Positions 43,616 to 56,590 are shown, counted from the first letter of the stretch. The stretch is DNA of 64,000 nt from Akebia trifoliata (GCA_017979445.1 CM030706.1:24096281-24160280); one strand, 5' to 3'. Made by a program: numbers and translations. The notes: generated by a model from the letters alone, not told the origin.

Positions 43616-44686
43616 TGAATAAAGAAAATTTTTGAATACCTCAAGCGCATTAACGAATTAATTACTAATCTGGCTTCAAGGATATATTTCTTTCCTGAGC
43701 AAGAAGATAAGAGTCAGGCTCAACCTTTAATCGAGAAAGCAAAGGTCATTGACCTCGGAACAAAAAAAAATAATTCCTAGAGAAATTCAGATAGAATCCA
43801 TCCTATCCCTAGAGGAACACGAGGGAATAATGAATTTACTCAGAAATTTCAAAAGACTTGTTCACGTGGTCTGATGAAGATATGTTAGGTGCAAACTTAG
43901 GTGTTGTTCAACACGGAATAGATACTCGCCCGATGAGATGAAAATATCGATGGAGATGTTATCAAATGTACCGGTGCTATTCTCACTGCATCTTGAGCTA
44001 CAAATCACATATTATCAGTCGATATAAAGGTACCTTTTGAACTGATCTCTAATAATTGGTTGTACTTCAAAGCTTAAGTCATTACTTTATGTTCAAAGTT
44101 TAAGATCCAGCATCACAAATCATCCCCTTTCCATCCTTAGATTAATGGAACGGTTAAAATAACCAACAAGAATCTGAAGACAATCATCAGGAAAATGTGT
44201 CAATCACATCGAGATTGATCAGAAAAATTACCTTTTGCACTGTGGGCATACCGAACTTCAATTCGATCTTCCACTGGAGCTACTCCTTACTCCTTAGTGT
44301 ATGATATGGAAGTAGTCTCACCAGTTGAAATAAAGGTCTCATATATCAAGGACTTGATGGAAAGTCAATTGTTAGAAATAAACTGAGTCCGACATTAGTA
44401 CAAAGAACTGAACCTGATTGAATAAAACAACCTAAAAGCTTTGTACCACGTGCAGGCCTATCAAAGAAGAGTCGTCTGTGCATTTGACATAAAGATCAAG
44501 GCCCGACACCTGCAAGTCGAGGATTTAATACTTAAAGAAAATTGGGCACCTATCTTTAACCCTAGAGAGAAGTTCAAACCAAATTGGGGATGTCCGTTCA
44601 TCATCAAAGAAATATTACCAGGAAAAGTTGTCAGACTTCAAGATCATGATGGAATCGAATTACCAGAACCAACCAACCTTGACTAG
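43616..44686 (+). pseudogene. Plus-strand element pol remnant (linker joined to integrase)
   Basis: 43740-43935 carries the pre-RT linker (IQIESILSLEEHEGIMNLL, and TWSDEDMLG, with frame breaks). Near 43940-43990 it jumps to integrase, so RT and both RNases H are gone. Integrase text follows (QHHKSSPFHP-like, then NKNLKTIIRKMCQSHRD with a stop for Trp, [20 protein letters not shown]). The clear ORF 44441-44686 (81 aa) is the C-terminal domain: RHLQVEDLILKENWAPIF, PNWGCPFIIKEILPGKVV, ending ELPEPTNLD. Confidence 0.8.
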
Positions 44687-46190
44687 ATCAAGCGGTACTA
44701 CATTTAAGGAGGTCATCTTCGGCCGAATCAATTTTTTGTTACCCAGTTCAATATGTCCTTTCTTAGACTTTTACAATCTTTTTTAAAAAATAAAGAAAAA
44801 AAATGCCTTTTCTTTCTCAACCTGATCACCTCCCCAGGGAGGGAAAATTCAAACTACATTTTGGTCTGATCCCAAAATTTTGGGGTACGCAGGCAACCTG
44901 AGAAGTTACTTCAGGCTCGACCACATCAAAATAAAAAAATAGATTCCTTAGCAAAGAAAAATCTAAAAAAAAATTCAAAAGAAAAAGAAATATCATCCAA
45001 AATGGGGAAGTAAATTCAAGGAAAAAGAAAACAATTTAAAAGGAAATACCACACAAGGGGTATTTAGGTTTTTGAGCCTCAAAATTCCTTTCTTTTTATG
45101 CCCAGTCCTAAGCCTACCCATAAAAGTCATCCTAAGTACCGTGCGAAAAATCAAGGAAGATAGCAAAGCATGATCAGATAGCAATCCCATAAGGAAGATA
45201 AAAAAAACATGCTAGGTCGAAAACCCGAAAAGGATGACTTAGGCAAAAATTAAGGCTAGCTCGCAAGGTTGAAAATCTGAAAGGACAACTTTGGCAACAA
45301 TCAGAGTAAAAGAAAAGAAAAGAAAGCTCGCTAGATTGAAAACCTGAAAATGCAATCTAGGCAAAAGTTAGAGTAATAAAGCAAAATAGAAAAAAAACTA
45401 AGAGCAGTCCGGCTAAGACATCAGAAGTCCAAATAATCAAGTTCAATACTTAGCTTAAACCAAGCAAAGACTCAGAAGCCATAAGTATCTTGTCTACGAT
45501 CGATCTGAAAATTTTTACTTCCCTAAGTGAACCAAGGGAGAGAAGGGTGAATTCTATGATGAGTCTCAAAAGAAAATATTTTGTTCTCTGGAGCTTGACT
45601 CAAAATCTTCAATAAAATTAATCAAAATTAAAAGTTGGAACTTTATTACATTTGTGGTAATCAAATATTTCAAACCTTCATACAAGGGGCATTTTCTTTC
45701 TTCTCTGATATGTAGCTTTCCCCTCTTATACTAGGGGCATTTTTTTTAATTTTTACATGATGTGTTCAATGCCATTTTATTGTCAAACTAGGGGCATTTT
45801 GTTTTTGAGCAATGTTAATCCTAAAAAATAATGGGAACCCCAAACTTAAGACTACCCTCTTGATAACAATTTTTCGAAAAACCCTTGAGGTTCAAAAGAA
45901 ATAAAAACTCAGGTTTTAAATTCATAAAACTTTTGGATAAAACCTTGAGGTTCAAACAAAAGTACTTCGGATCTCATATTTTGATTTTTGCCCAAAGAAT
46001 AACTTATTTACCTAGAGTAGGAGATAGGGCATTCTTTCGTTCTCAGAATCATTAATCTTTTTCCAGATCTATTCATTCTTGGATTCGATCATTCTCTTCC
46101 AGATTCATTATCTTCCAGATTTATTCATTCCATCAGTCTTCTCCAAATTCATTAATTCTTTCCCAAAATTCATTCATTCTTCATCCAATT
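44687..46190 (+). other. 3' untranslated region of the plus-strand element
   Basis: Inverted counterpart of 33740-34740 in E4, plus a part not present in E4: three diverged units AGGTTGAAAATCTGAAAGGA...AGGCAAAAATTA at about 45210-45380, which match the three units at 22430-22640 of E3. No gene. Confidence 0.6.
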
Positions 46191-46730
46191 TTGCTTATTA
46201 CCACCAGGGGTTATCTTGGATTTTGCTCAGTTGCCGCCAAGGGTTATCTTTGATTTTGCTTAATTGTCACTAAGGGTTAACTTGGATTTTGCTCAGTTAC
46301 CGCCAAGGGTTATCTTGGATTTTACTCAGTTACCACCGAGGGTTAACTTGGATTTTGCTCAGATGCCGCCAATGGTTATCTTGGATTTTGCTCAGTTGCC
46401 GCCAATGGTTAATTTGGATTTTGCTCAGATGCCGTCAAGGGTTATCTTGGATTTTGCTTAGTTACCACCAAGGGTTATCTTAGATTTTGCTCAGATGCCG
46501 TCAAGGGTTAACTTGGATTTTCCTCAATTGCCGCCAAGGGATATCTTGGATTTTGCTCAGATGCCGCCAAGGGTTATCTTGGATTTTGCTCAGTTGCCGC
46601 CAAAGGTTATCTTGGATTTTGCTCAGATGCCACCAAGGGTTATCTTGGATTTTGCTCAGTTGTCGCCAAGGGTTAACTTGGATTTTGTTTAGTTACCGCC
46701 AAGGGTTTCTCGGAATTATGCTCAGTTTAT
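46191..46730 (+). repeat. 33-bp minisatellite of the plus-strand element
   Basis: About sixteen units of GGTTATCTTGGATTTTGCTC-AGTTGCCGCCAAG (33 bases). A 33-base period keeps frame, giving long plus-strand ORFs in two frames (LPPRVILDFAQ and RCRQGLSWILL) that I treat as artefacts. It is the same family as 8440-8785 (E2) and 33155-33735 (E4). Confidence 0.92.
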
Positions 46731-47044
46731 GCTCAAATTATACTCAGATAATGCTCAGTTATGCTTAGTTTATGCTCAGATTATTTTAAGTGCACACTTG
46801 CATAGTTGTTACATTAGTCAAGGATAATTTTCGTAAAATTCAAGGATCTGACACTATCAGTGAGAGTTCTCGCTCGATGACCTGACAACCTTTTAGTTCG
46901 GGGAGAGTTTTATCCTTTAGGATCCGAACACACCGACAAATTGCTAAATCAGACTGTAAAATGAATTGTCACTTGCTTTGGCATTCGGATATCGCACTAT
47001 CTACCAAAATAGATTTACTATCTAGTTTCCTTCAAGCCTCTACC
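46731..47044 (+). other. PPT-proximal 3' region of the plus-strand element
   Basis: Begins with TATGCTCAG-type short repeats, then a block common to all elements (GACACTATCAGTGAGAGTTC and GCATTCGGATATCGCACTAT). No gene. Confidence 0.6.
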
Positions 47045-47057
47045 AAAGAGGGGCATC
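47045..47057 (+). other. Polypurine tract of the plus-strand element
   Basis: AAAGAGGGGCATC directly before TGTAGACACC. Confidence 0.88.
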
Positions 47058-48696
47058 TGTAGACACCTATTTTTGCATTCGCCTGATTAATCAACTCGTC
47101 AACCCGATCGCAACGGTTCCCAATGATAAATGATTATTCCAACTCTTTATTTTGCTATTAGATATATTTCAGAAATCTGGATGAGGTATCTCGAACTAAC
47201 AAAATTATAGAAACTACGTTACGCTAAGAAAATATGACCCTAGAAACATAGAAATCATCATCTTACTGACAAAAAGAAGCTTTACGATAAAAATCACTAA
47301 AAAATGATCAAATTACTAAAATAAACCTAACCTTAAAACATCCCTAGAGCCTACGTTACGCTTAGAAAAACCCATTCAAATACATAAAATGACAAATCGA
47401 AATCAAATAAATCATTTCGTCAATTTTCACAAAATTTGACAAAATTACGAAAATTCCACTCATAAAGTTTATGACCATTCCACACAAAAAATTTCACAAA
47501 TGACACAAACCAATATTTCCATTGAATTTCTTATGAAAAATCGATTCTAAAACATCCTAGAACATCAAAAACTGACTTGAAACACTAAAAGTCCTCTAGG
47601 AGGGTAAAACGGTAATTTTATAATTTTTATAATTAAAAATTTTAAAATTAATAAATAAAACATTAAATAATTAAAGTAAAATATTAATAAAATTAATTTA
47701 AAAATTTAAACCAAAAAGATCGATCAATCAGGCTCTCAAGCAAAATTATTGAGAGTTGCCAAGATATTTATTCAAGGGGGGATTCTCCAAAAAATTAAAG
47801 TCAATCAAGTAAGACTAAAGTCAAGGTATTAAAGTCAATCAAGTAAGACCGAAGTCAAGATATTATAGTCAATCAAGTAAGACTAAAGTCAAAATCTTAA
47901 AGTCAATCAAATAAGACTAAAAGTCAAAATCCTAATAAAGTTATAATTAAATAATAACTCTATTTAATAGAATTCTAACTAAAATATAACTCTACCCAAA
48001 ACAATTCTAATTAAAATACAACTCTACCTAAAACAATTCTACTTAAAATATAACTCTAATTAAAAGAATTATAATTAAACACTAATTCTATCTAAACCAA
48101 CCCTTACACCATATTTTCGTATCAAATAAAAAATCCTAAGAGAAGTAGGTCAAAAAACTTTCCTAGCCTCCCATAAATCCTAATTTTGAAGTCCAAACTC
48201 CTTACCTAACACCCATACTTTGATTTTAGCTTGAAAAACACCTAAAAGCCCTTCAAAAATATATCAAAATCCATAAAAAAATTTGAAGAATCCAGATCTA
48301 AGAAAGAGATACCTTGCCTCGAAGATCAGAAATCAAATCCGGAGATAGAACGAAGCAAGGAGTACGGTACAAGGAGCGGTTTTATCAGATCTAAGGGAAT
48401 ATAATCGTTGCATTCGAAGGTAAAATTTCTTTCATTTTTTTATCTAGGATTTTTTTGTTACTAATGTAGTCTTATTTATGATAAGTAGAGACCGACGTTG
48501 GCCGGGCGGGATTGGTGCCTAACACCTTCCAACCCCGTAATGTGATCTCCGGATTCAATTTTTCTTTAGTAGATTAGTTGTTTTTATCCGTTTCGAGTCT
48601 ATATTCGGTTCCTAAACCGTAATAACTAGGTGGCGACTCTCAAACCTCAAAGGTCAAAAGTGGATCCGCACACCCCGCAGATCGAGGGCACTTTCA
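47058..48696 (+). repeat. 3' LTR of the plus-strand element
   Basis: 1639 bases, TGTAGACACC to GGCACTTTCA. The TATA box conserved in the other copies is missing: the sequence passes from AACCAACCC to TTACACCATATTTTCGTATC at about 48095-48120, where others have CTATAAATAGGGGTCCTCAC. The neighbour on the right is E6 pol. Confidence 0.92.
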
Positions 48697-48721
48697 TAAA
48701 TAAATCCCATCATAGGACCTT

Positions 48722-49400
48722 TTATATAAACTTCCTACGCACAAGATGAATTGAGATGCTGATCTTAGTAGAGTTTGTCATTCCTTCCTCGATGCTTCTT
48801 CCAGGAAGTCTTGTTTCTCCAACACTCTTTTTATATCTGTATACCACGAATTTCCATCGGGTAACCGAGTAGCAATGTTGATCTGATAGTAATATACAGG
48901 TTTGTCTTTGACTTCGACGGTGTTCGGCCTCAATTCCATGCCAGGGAGGCAAATGGATCATTGAAGAGAGTGTGGCTAACATGTCAGCAAATCTATTATC
49001 TTCCCTTGACAGGTGCTGGAACATGATAGCTTTAAACTTACTCACTAAGTTTAATAGATACTCATGATAAGGCTTCAATTTTTCATCCTTAGTTTTTCAT
49101 TCTTCAAATGACTGATGTATGACCAAGGTGAATCCCTGAAAATTTCAATTTCTATGATACCTAAATTCAAAGTAGCTTCGAGTCCAACGATGCATATTTC
49201 TTATTCAGTTATATTGTTGGTGTTGGAGAAGGCTAACTTAACAGTAATAGGAATGTGGCATCCTTCCGGAGAAAACAAGACTGCCCTTATTCTATATCCA
49301 TTTTGATTGGTGGCCCCATCAAAGTATAGCTGCCATGTTTGATTTTACGATTCTTCTTCAACCTGCAAGATGTTCTCATCTGGGAACTGATCGACAAGTC
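48722..49400 (-). pseudogene. E6 second (archaeal-like) RNase H
   Basis: Two parts: about 49084-49345 (MYFDGAT, then HIPI and NTNNI pieces with stops) and 48722-49078, which begins KPYHEYLLNLVSKFKAIMFQ, then SREDNRFADMLATLSSMIH (last Asp), and then runs out of frame. It is decayed. Confidence 0.75.
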
Positions 49401-49429
49401 TTATTCCTTCTACTACTAGATGATCTGCC

Positions 49430-49890
49430 AAGTATTTGGCCACAGCTCTCCTTTTGATAGATTTCTGTGTAATATGCGTGATGTCAAATTCTGATAACAA
49501 CAATAGCCATTATGCGATTCTCCCTGTCAGTGCTAATTTCTCAAAGAGATATTTCAGGGGATCCATTCGAGATAACAAGATAACTGAATGAGATAGCATA
49601 TAGTATCGGAGTCTCTGAGTAGCCCATACCAATGCCAAACAAGTTTTTTTGAGGGCCGAATATTTTCGTGCATGCTCTAACATCTTTTTGTTGATATAGT
49701 AAATGGCCCTTTCTTTGCGATTACCTTTGTCATACTGTGTAAGCATGCATCCCATAACTTCTTCTGTGATTGATAGATAAAGAAGAAGTGGTTCACTTGG
49801 TGTAGGTGGAACCAAAATAGGCCGGTTCAAGAGATAATTTTTGACTTGATCGAAAGACTTTTGGCATTTTCTTTCCAAACTGTTGGTTCA
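49430..49890 (-). pseudogene. E6 gypsy-type RNase H
   Basis: Open frame 49510-49878 (122 aa): KSFDQVKNYLLNRPILVPP (end of RT connection), MGCMLTQYDKGNRKERAIYY, ARKYSALKKTCLALVWATQR, RYYMLSHSVILLSRMDPLKY, LFEKLALTGRIA. This is the best-kept copy of the first RNase H in the window. The frame fails towards RT. Confidence 0.85.
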
Positions 49891-50700
49891 TTTTTCTTGA
49901 GAAGCTTGAAAATAGGTTCGTAGAAATTGGAGAGTTGAGCGATGAATCTACTGACATATTGGATTCTGCCAAAAAACCTCAAATCTGCTTTTCAGTCTCA
50001 GGCGGTGGCATCTCTTGGATGGTTTTAATCTTCACAGGGTTTACTTTGATCCCTTTTTGACTAACCACAAATCCCAATAATTTTTCAGAAGTTACTCCAA
50101 ATACACATTTCTGCGGGTTGAGTCGAAGTTGGTACTTTTCAATCCTTATGAGAAACTTTTCTAGTGCAGTAACGTGCCCCATCGTTCCTTAGACTTGACT
50201 ATCATATCATCTACATAAACTTGCTCTTCCTTGTGTATCATGCCATGTAGTAAAGTCGTAGTTGCTCTTTGATAGTGGCTCTAGTGTTCTTCAAATCAAA
50301 AGGCAGAACCTTGTAGCAAAAGGTTCCCCACTATGTGATGAACGATATTTTTGCATATCCCGAGGATCCATTTTTATCTGATTGTACCCAAAAAAACCAT
50401 CCATGAAGGACAACAAAGCATGCCCTGCCGTACTATCTATTAGAACATCTATATGTGGTAAAGGAAAACTATTTTTTGGGCTCGCTTTCTTTAGGTCTCT
50501 AAAGTCCACACACATTGTGACTTTGCCATCATTTTTAGGCACTAAGACGACATTGACGATCCACTCAGGGTATTCTACTACTTCCAAAAATTCAGCATTA
50601 ATTTACTTCGTAACTTCTTCTTTAATCTTTAGAGTCCATTCCGACTTCATATGTCGACGTTTCTATTTGGTTGGTCGAGCATCAGGATATAATTGAATCC
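49891..50700 (-). pseudogene. E6 reverse transcriptase (frame-shifted)
   Basis: 50291-50587 has MCVDFRDLKKASPKNSFPLP, FMDGFFGYNQIKMDPRDMQK (motif A Asp) and then a frameshift. The VYVDDMIVKS box is readable at about 50195-50222. 49979-50182 has EKLLGFVVSQKGIKVNP and PPPETEKQI. It is homologous to E4 36877-37731 with different lesions. Confidence 0.85.
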
Positions 50701-51980
50701 TATGTTGAACAATATCTGTGCTTACTCCTGGCATATCCTCGTAAGACCACGCAAACAAGTCTTTGAATTTTATAAGCAAGTCTACTATCCCTTTGCGTTC
50801 ATCGGAAGATAAGGTGATTTGAATCTGAATCTCTTAATGGCTTTCTTTTGTTTCGAGGTTGATAACCTCTACTTCCTCTATTAGAGGATGAGCCTAACGT
50901 TCATTTTCTAGTTCAAATAATTTGATTATTTCAAGGGGAGGTTCTTCGTTAGAAGATTCTCCCTCCGAAGCCAGATTATTAGTTAAATTATCATTGCGCT
51001 CAGGGTAATCAAAAATTTCTTTCATTTCATTAAAAAGAGATGGGGTAATAGGACTCATTGCAGACTTAACAGACTCATTGATTTAGTAGGAAAAATAGAC
51101 TCACTAGAAATAATACTTACTTGACTCAACAGAAACAACTAACTTATTTGACTCAGTAGAAATAAAGACTTACCGGACATGTCGGACTGAATAAAACTAA
51201 TAGGACTGACAGAACCAGTCTCGACATGTAACACAAGACTCACTATATGATAATTAGTCAGAAACTTGATCACGGATTTGATTGCAGATTGGGGGTTTGA
51301 GGTCCCCTTCCCAACTGACACCACTAAAATACTATAATCATCAATGAACAATTGATCAATGTTGAGGGAGTCCAGGTTGAGTTGCCAGTCTTCCGTTTCA
51401 TTTTCTTCCGCTCCTATGCTTGTTTCCTTTTTAGGACATTCCGTGCCAAAGAAGATTTCAAACCCAAGCAGACGAGTACCTGTAATGTGATCGATAAACG
51501 ACTCTAGGAACCCACAATAACAGAAATCTTCTCATTTTTTTCATGAAATAGCCATTAAGGGTCTTACGATAAGACTTCATTATAATCAGATCTGTGGTGC
51601 ACCTTTGCCTTTTTGCAATTGCCTTGTCCCGCTTTGTCTTCCAATATTGGGTCCAATCTTCCTTAGTAGGCTTATATTCTAGCCCCGAATGTGCCGATGA
51701 CTTCTTTAATCGTTGGTGCCTTTTTAATACCTTGTTGCTTGCACCCTAGGCCCATACCAGGGAAAAGTCTCATTTTTTTGAACATATTGGCCATGTAACA
51801 GTTAGAGGTATTCTTGATAGGGAAATATTCTTTCACCGAATGATCCTATTGGACTAGGCATATCTTTTCAAATTCAAATCCACTAAGCTCTACCCCCTGT
51901 TGTTCTGGCTGAATCTCAAGTAACGGTTCATTCTTGACTTCGGTACTGTTTACAATCCCCACAATCTCAGCATCTCCATG
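50701..51980 (-). pseudogene. E6 protease-RT linker and G-patch-like segment, decayed
   Basis: Parallel to E4 37732-38960. 51139-51351 is a Ser-rich piece. Near 51610-51790 the minus strand still reads MRLFPGMGLG and QQGIKK, the G-patch-like stretch. It has several stops and small indels. No intact frame. Confidence 0.65.
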
Positions 51981-52330
51981 AAGGGTAATTACTACTCCAT
52001 ATTTGATAAATTTAACTTTTTTGTGTAGCGTGGAAGGTATGACTTTGATCTGGTGTAACCATGGTCTGCCTAACGGTAAATTGAAAGAGGACTGGATATC
52101 AATAACCTAAAATTCCACAGGAAATTCAGCTATGCCTGTGGATAATTGAAGGTGAAAAATTCCCAGTACATCCCTCTTGGTGTTATCATATGCCTTAACA
52201 CCCTGATTAGTGGGCTTGAGATCTTTAGCTTTAAATCTAAGGCCAGTAGTGGTCTTCAAAGGACAAACATTTAATGCATTTCCATTATCAATTAAAACCA
52301 GAGGTACTCTCATCTCGTTACAGTCAACTG
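51981..52330 (-). pseudogene. E6 aspartic protease
   Basis: VPLVLIDNGNALNVCPLKT keeps the catalytic Asp (D-N-G) but has Asn for Ser after it. Then FKAKDLKPTNQGVKAYDN, and after a stop at 52106 a readable NLPLGRPWLHQIKVIPSTLH. It is fused to the end of Gag in the same frame (52107-52625). Confidence 0.82.
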
Positions 52331-54229
52331 TGATGTGTAACGGCTTAGTGTGACTTATTCCATCTTTTGGGAGATCTGAGTCCGAGAAAGATAAGATATT
52401 CTCTACATAAGTCTCCCTTACTATACTGGCCAGCTGATTAAGGAAAGTATCAAGGGAAACTTGGACTGTGTTTAGTGCTTTGAGAACAACCTCCTTATGG
52501 GCAGTAGAAGCCATGAGCAAACCCCAAACTGAGATTTTGGCCCTTGATTTCTTCAACTGCTTGATCACAGCATCATCTTCTTCGATATTCTCTTTGATAG
52601 GATCTTCTTTTCCTTTTCTAGCCAAAGTTGTAGGATTATCGACACAGAGTTCTTGTGGTTTAAAAACTCTCCCCCTTGAGTCACATATTTGACTTCATCA
52701 TAAAAAAAGGAAAAAGACTCATCTTCTTTAGTCAGCAAGTATGGATCTTCTTCTGTCAATGAGATGAGACTTTTTAGATTCATTTGAGTCAAAAGATAAC
52801 TAGTGAATGTAGGGTTATCATAACGAAGCGGGGATAGACGATATGCATCATCTGGGGTTAGATCGAGAGGTTTATAACTTGTGGTAATGGTGAAAGCTAT
52901 TCCGACAATGGGATAACTGAGTGGTTTGACTTGGATGGGATGGATGAGAGAGACAGGGTCAAACAGTAATTGGGTGTTGGAAACCATGTTCAGGGTTGGT
53001 GGAGGTTGATAGGCAGGCAGTGGATTTGTGGTGACATTTGGTGATGTTGGGCTAGGAATTGTGACTTTTTTTTGCATTGATATGATTTTGAATGGCATGA
53101 CAGAGATTGATACACAGATCGATGTGATGGTCAATGTTTTGATGGAATTCGTAAAACAAATTAGAATTATGTCCGACTGGCAGGGGATTTGGCAATGGTC
53201 GAGGTTGTATCGGGGTAAGAAGACCTTTTTTCAATATTTTTTGAAAGACTACGGTAAGAGTCATCCCCAAATTGGTAAATTGATGAGGAGTTCAGGGCTG
53301 ACCTGGGTGAGTTTGATTATTGGACCGAGCTGGAGGTTGAACTGGGGTAGCTGATGTATTGGCTATGTAAACATGGTTTGCATTAGGTTTGGGAACATAG
53401 GGTTTCTTAGACTTGTTATCCGATGGGTTAGAAAGAACCCTAGAGGCAAACGTATCCTCGAGTTAGCTTTCGGCTTGTAATAGGGATTCAAAGGTAGGAA
53501 GATATTGAGCAACCAAGTGCTGAGCACATCCTTGTGTAAATTTTTTAGGATACTGGCTACTTGTTCCTTTTCTGATGGCCTATCCCACATTGGGACAACT
53601 TTGGCTCTCCAACGGTCAATGAAATCAATAAAAGTTTCTTCATTTTTCTGCTCAGTTGACTCCAAATCCTTTCTTGAAGTTCAATCTCGGTACTGTACTT
53701 ATATTGATGCCAGAAGGCCTTTGAGATACTCTCCCAAGTACCCATGATAACTGGATCTTGAGACATCAGCCAACGTGGTGCTGATCTTGATATAATTCTT
53801 TGAAATAATAACATCATCTACTCATCACTGAGCCCCATTGTGCGCATGTTAGTAACATACACCTTAAGATGTGTTTTTGCATAGCATATCCCACTAAACT
53901 TGTCCATTTCAGGCATCACAAACTTCTCTGGCAAATGGATTGTAGGGATACGATTCAAAGCTTCAATGCCTGCCGCAATTTCATCGATACCCTTTATACT
54001 TTTCAGGGTTAATTCCAACTGAGACATCTTATTGGCTAACACCGGGTTTTCATCGACATTTTCTTCATCTCCGTCAAGTTCAAAAACTTGATGTGAATGT
54101 TTCTCTTCTACCTTTTTTCCTTTTGAGCCGTCAAGAGGATTACCAGTTGATTCTAAAGTCTGTTTTAGAGCTTCCACTTTGCCTTTTATACTATTGATAT
54201 CATTGGCAAAGACTGCCAAAATCTTACAG
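52331..54229 (-). pseudogene. E6 gag (frame-broken, interrupted by E7)
   Basis: Pieces in sense order: 54219-53818 (AVFANDINSIKGKVEALKQT, acidic ELDGDEENVDENPVLANKMS, HLPEKFVMPEMDKFSG), 53817-53557 and 53665-53363 (capsid: WLMSQDPVIMGTWES, ETFIDFIDRWRAKVV, MWDRPSEKEQVA), 53270-53052 (NLFYEFHQNIDHHIDLC, knuckle with first Cys as Tyr) and 52625 leftward (ISVWGLLMASTAHKEV). E7 cuts the N-terminus at 54230. Small indels shift frames several times. Confidence 0.82.
54225..54229. repeat. Target-site duplication of E7, left copy (TACAG)
   Basis: Five bases before the E7 3' LTR. The partner lies outside the window, so this is predicted, not confirmed. Confidence 0.5.
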
Positions 54230-55977
54230 TGAAAGTGCCCTCGATCTGCGGGGTGCGTGGATCCGCTTTTGACCCTTGAGGTTTGGGAGTCGCCACCTAG
54301 TTATTACGGTCTAGGAACCGAACATTGACTCTAAAAGGCAAGAGAACCTAATCTACGAAAAATAAGAAACTAAGTTCAAGGATCACGTTATAGAGTTGGA
54401 AGGTGTTAGGCACCAACCTCGCCTGACAAACGCCGGTCTCTACTAATTCTCAAACAGAACTACATTGCTAAAAAGACCTAATCAATAAAAAAATAAAAAA
54501 AAAACTTACCTTTTCCGAACGCAATGATTTTTTTTCCCTCAGATCTGATAGAACAACTTCTTGTACAGTATTCCTCGCTTCATTCTTTCACCGTATCTGA
54601 GTTTTGATCTTCAAGTTGAAGTATCTCTTTCTTAGATCTGAATTCTTCAAATTTATTTATGAATTTTGGGATGTTTTTGAAGGGTTTCTAGGTACTTTTC
54701 AAGCTAAAATCGAAGTATGGTGTTAGGTAAGAAGTTGGGACTTCAAAATTAGGGTTTTGGGAAGGTTGGGGAGGCTTCTTGACCTACTTTTCCTAAGGTT
54801 TATCATTTGATACGAAAATAGGGTGTGAGGACCTCTATTTATAGAATTTTTTAGGAGTTAATTTAGATAGAGTTAGTGTTTAATTAGAGTTCTTTTAATT
54901 AGAGTTGTGTTTTAGTTAGAATTATTTTAGGTAGAGTTGTGTTTTAATTAGAATTGTTTTAGATAGAGTTGTGTTTTAGTTAGAACTCTATTAGATAGAG
55001 TTATTATTTAATTAGAACTCTTTTAGGGTTTTGACTTTTGGTCTTATTTGATTGACTTTTAATATTTTGACTTTAGTCTTAATTGATTGACTTTTAATAT
55101 CTTGACTTTAGTCTTGCTTAATTGACTTTAATTTTGACTTTAGACTCACTTGATTGACTTTAATACCTTGACTTTAGTCTTGCTTGATTAACTTTAATTT
55201 TTTGGAGAACCCTCCTCTATTATATCTTTAATTCTTTGGACCCCCAAATGGAGGGGTCCTTAAAGAAATATCTCACGAACCCTCAATAATTTTACTTGAA
55301 AGCCCGATTGATCGATTTTTTTAATTCAAAATTTTAAATTAATTTCATCAATGTTTCACTTTAATTATTTTATATTTTATTTATTAATTTCGAAGTTTGT
55401 AATTATGAAAATTGTTAAATTACTGTTTTACCCTCGGAGAGGACTTTTCACGTTTTAAGTCGGTTTTTAATGTTCTAGGATGTTTTAGAATTGATTTTTC
55501 GTAAGGCATTCAATGGAAGTATTAGTTTGTGTCATTTATGAAATTTTTTGTGTGAAATGGTCATGAACTTTATGAGGGGTATTTTCGTAATTTTGTCGAA
55601 TTCTGTTAAAATTGGTGAAATGATTTATTTGGTTTCGATTTGTTATTTTATGTGTTCAAATGAGTTTTCCTAATCGTAATGTAGGCTCTAGCGGTATTTT
55701 AAGGTTAGGGGTATTTTAATAATTTGGTAATTTTTTAGTGATTTTTATCGTGAAGCTTCTTTTTGTCTGAAAAATGATGATTTCTAAATTTCTGGGGTTG
55801 TATTTTCCTAACGTAGCATATTTCTAAGGTTTTGTCAGTTCGAGATACCTCATCCGAATTTCTGAAATATTTTTGATAATAAAATAAAGCAATGGAATAA
55901 ACATCCATCATTGGAAATCATTGCGATCGGGTTGACGAGTTGATTAATCAGGCGAGTGTAAAAATGGGGTGTCTACA
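54230..55977 (-). repeat. E7 3' LTR
   Basis: 1748 bases, TGAAAGTGCC to GTGTCTACA. The TATA box is at 54836-54844. It is closest to the E3 LTRs (shared GACTTTAGTCTTGCTT text) but more diverged from them than they are from each other. The PPT follows at 55978-55990 with one change (GATACCCC). Confidence 0.93.
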
Positions 55978-56590
55978 GATACCCCTCTTTGGCAGAGGGT
56001 TGAAGCAAACTAGATAGCAAAATCTATTTTGGTAGATAGTGCGATATCCGAATGCCAAAGCTAGTGACAGTTCATTTTGCAGCGTGATTTAGCAATTCGT
56101 CAAGGTGTTCAGATCCTTGAGGGTAAAGCTCTCCCCGAATTAAAAGGTTGTCAGGTCATCGAGTAAGAACTCTCACCGACGATGTCAGATCCTTGAATTT
56201 TAAAGAATTCTCCTTGATTAAAAAGTGCAAGTGTGAGTGTGTGTATGTGTGAAACTGAGTAAAAATGTGTCAAGTCTTAGAGATCTTCTCTCACTGACAA
56301 TAATGATTCAAAATTGAAATGTGCTTATGCAACAAAAGTAATCATGGCAAGGTTGAACAATGAGGTAATTGGAGTCATAACAATGTAGGAACTTCGTTAA
56401 ATCCTATTTGAAATTCTTTTTTAGAGTTCAAAAAAGTTTGAGTCTCGTTTATCGGACTCGAGCCTATTGTAGCCATACTTCTTGGGGTAAGGAACTTAAA
56501 CAATCCTGTTAATTCAATATGATTTCAAACAAAGCTGGAGTCTCGTTTCTCGAACTCTGGTTAAGGTTTACAGGAACTTAAACAATCCTA
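55978..56590 (-). other. E7 PPT and adjoining 3' region
   Basis: Sense AAAGAGGGGTATC next to the LTR, then sequence matching E3 20521-21050. No gene. Confidence 0.65.

Larger units (their letters stand above)
42811..48696 (+). mobile_element. Plus-strand E4-type element with internal deletions, 5' end missing
   Basis: It is in the opposite orientation to its neighbours. It keeps part of the leader (42823-43250), the gag start (about 43260-43330), a piece of the protease-RT linker (43616-43940), the second half of integrase (43941-44686), the 3' region with 33-bp repeats, the PPT and a 3' LTR ending at 48696. The 5' LTR is absent, gag-protease and RT-RNase H are deleted, and the left end meets E4 head-to-head. 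The right edge joins E6 in the spacer between its second RNase H and integrase. Confidence 0.82.
48697..54229 (-). mobile_element. E6: truncated E4-type element (second RNase H to gag start)
   Basis: Minus strand and closely similar to E4 35800-41270, but its own copy. Integrase, 3' region and 3' LTR are missing at the left, where the plus-strand LTR lies. At the right E7 is inserted in the gag N-terminus at the position of the E4 text EIRKILAAF. It has many frame breaks. Confidence 0.85.
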
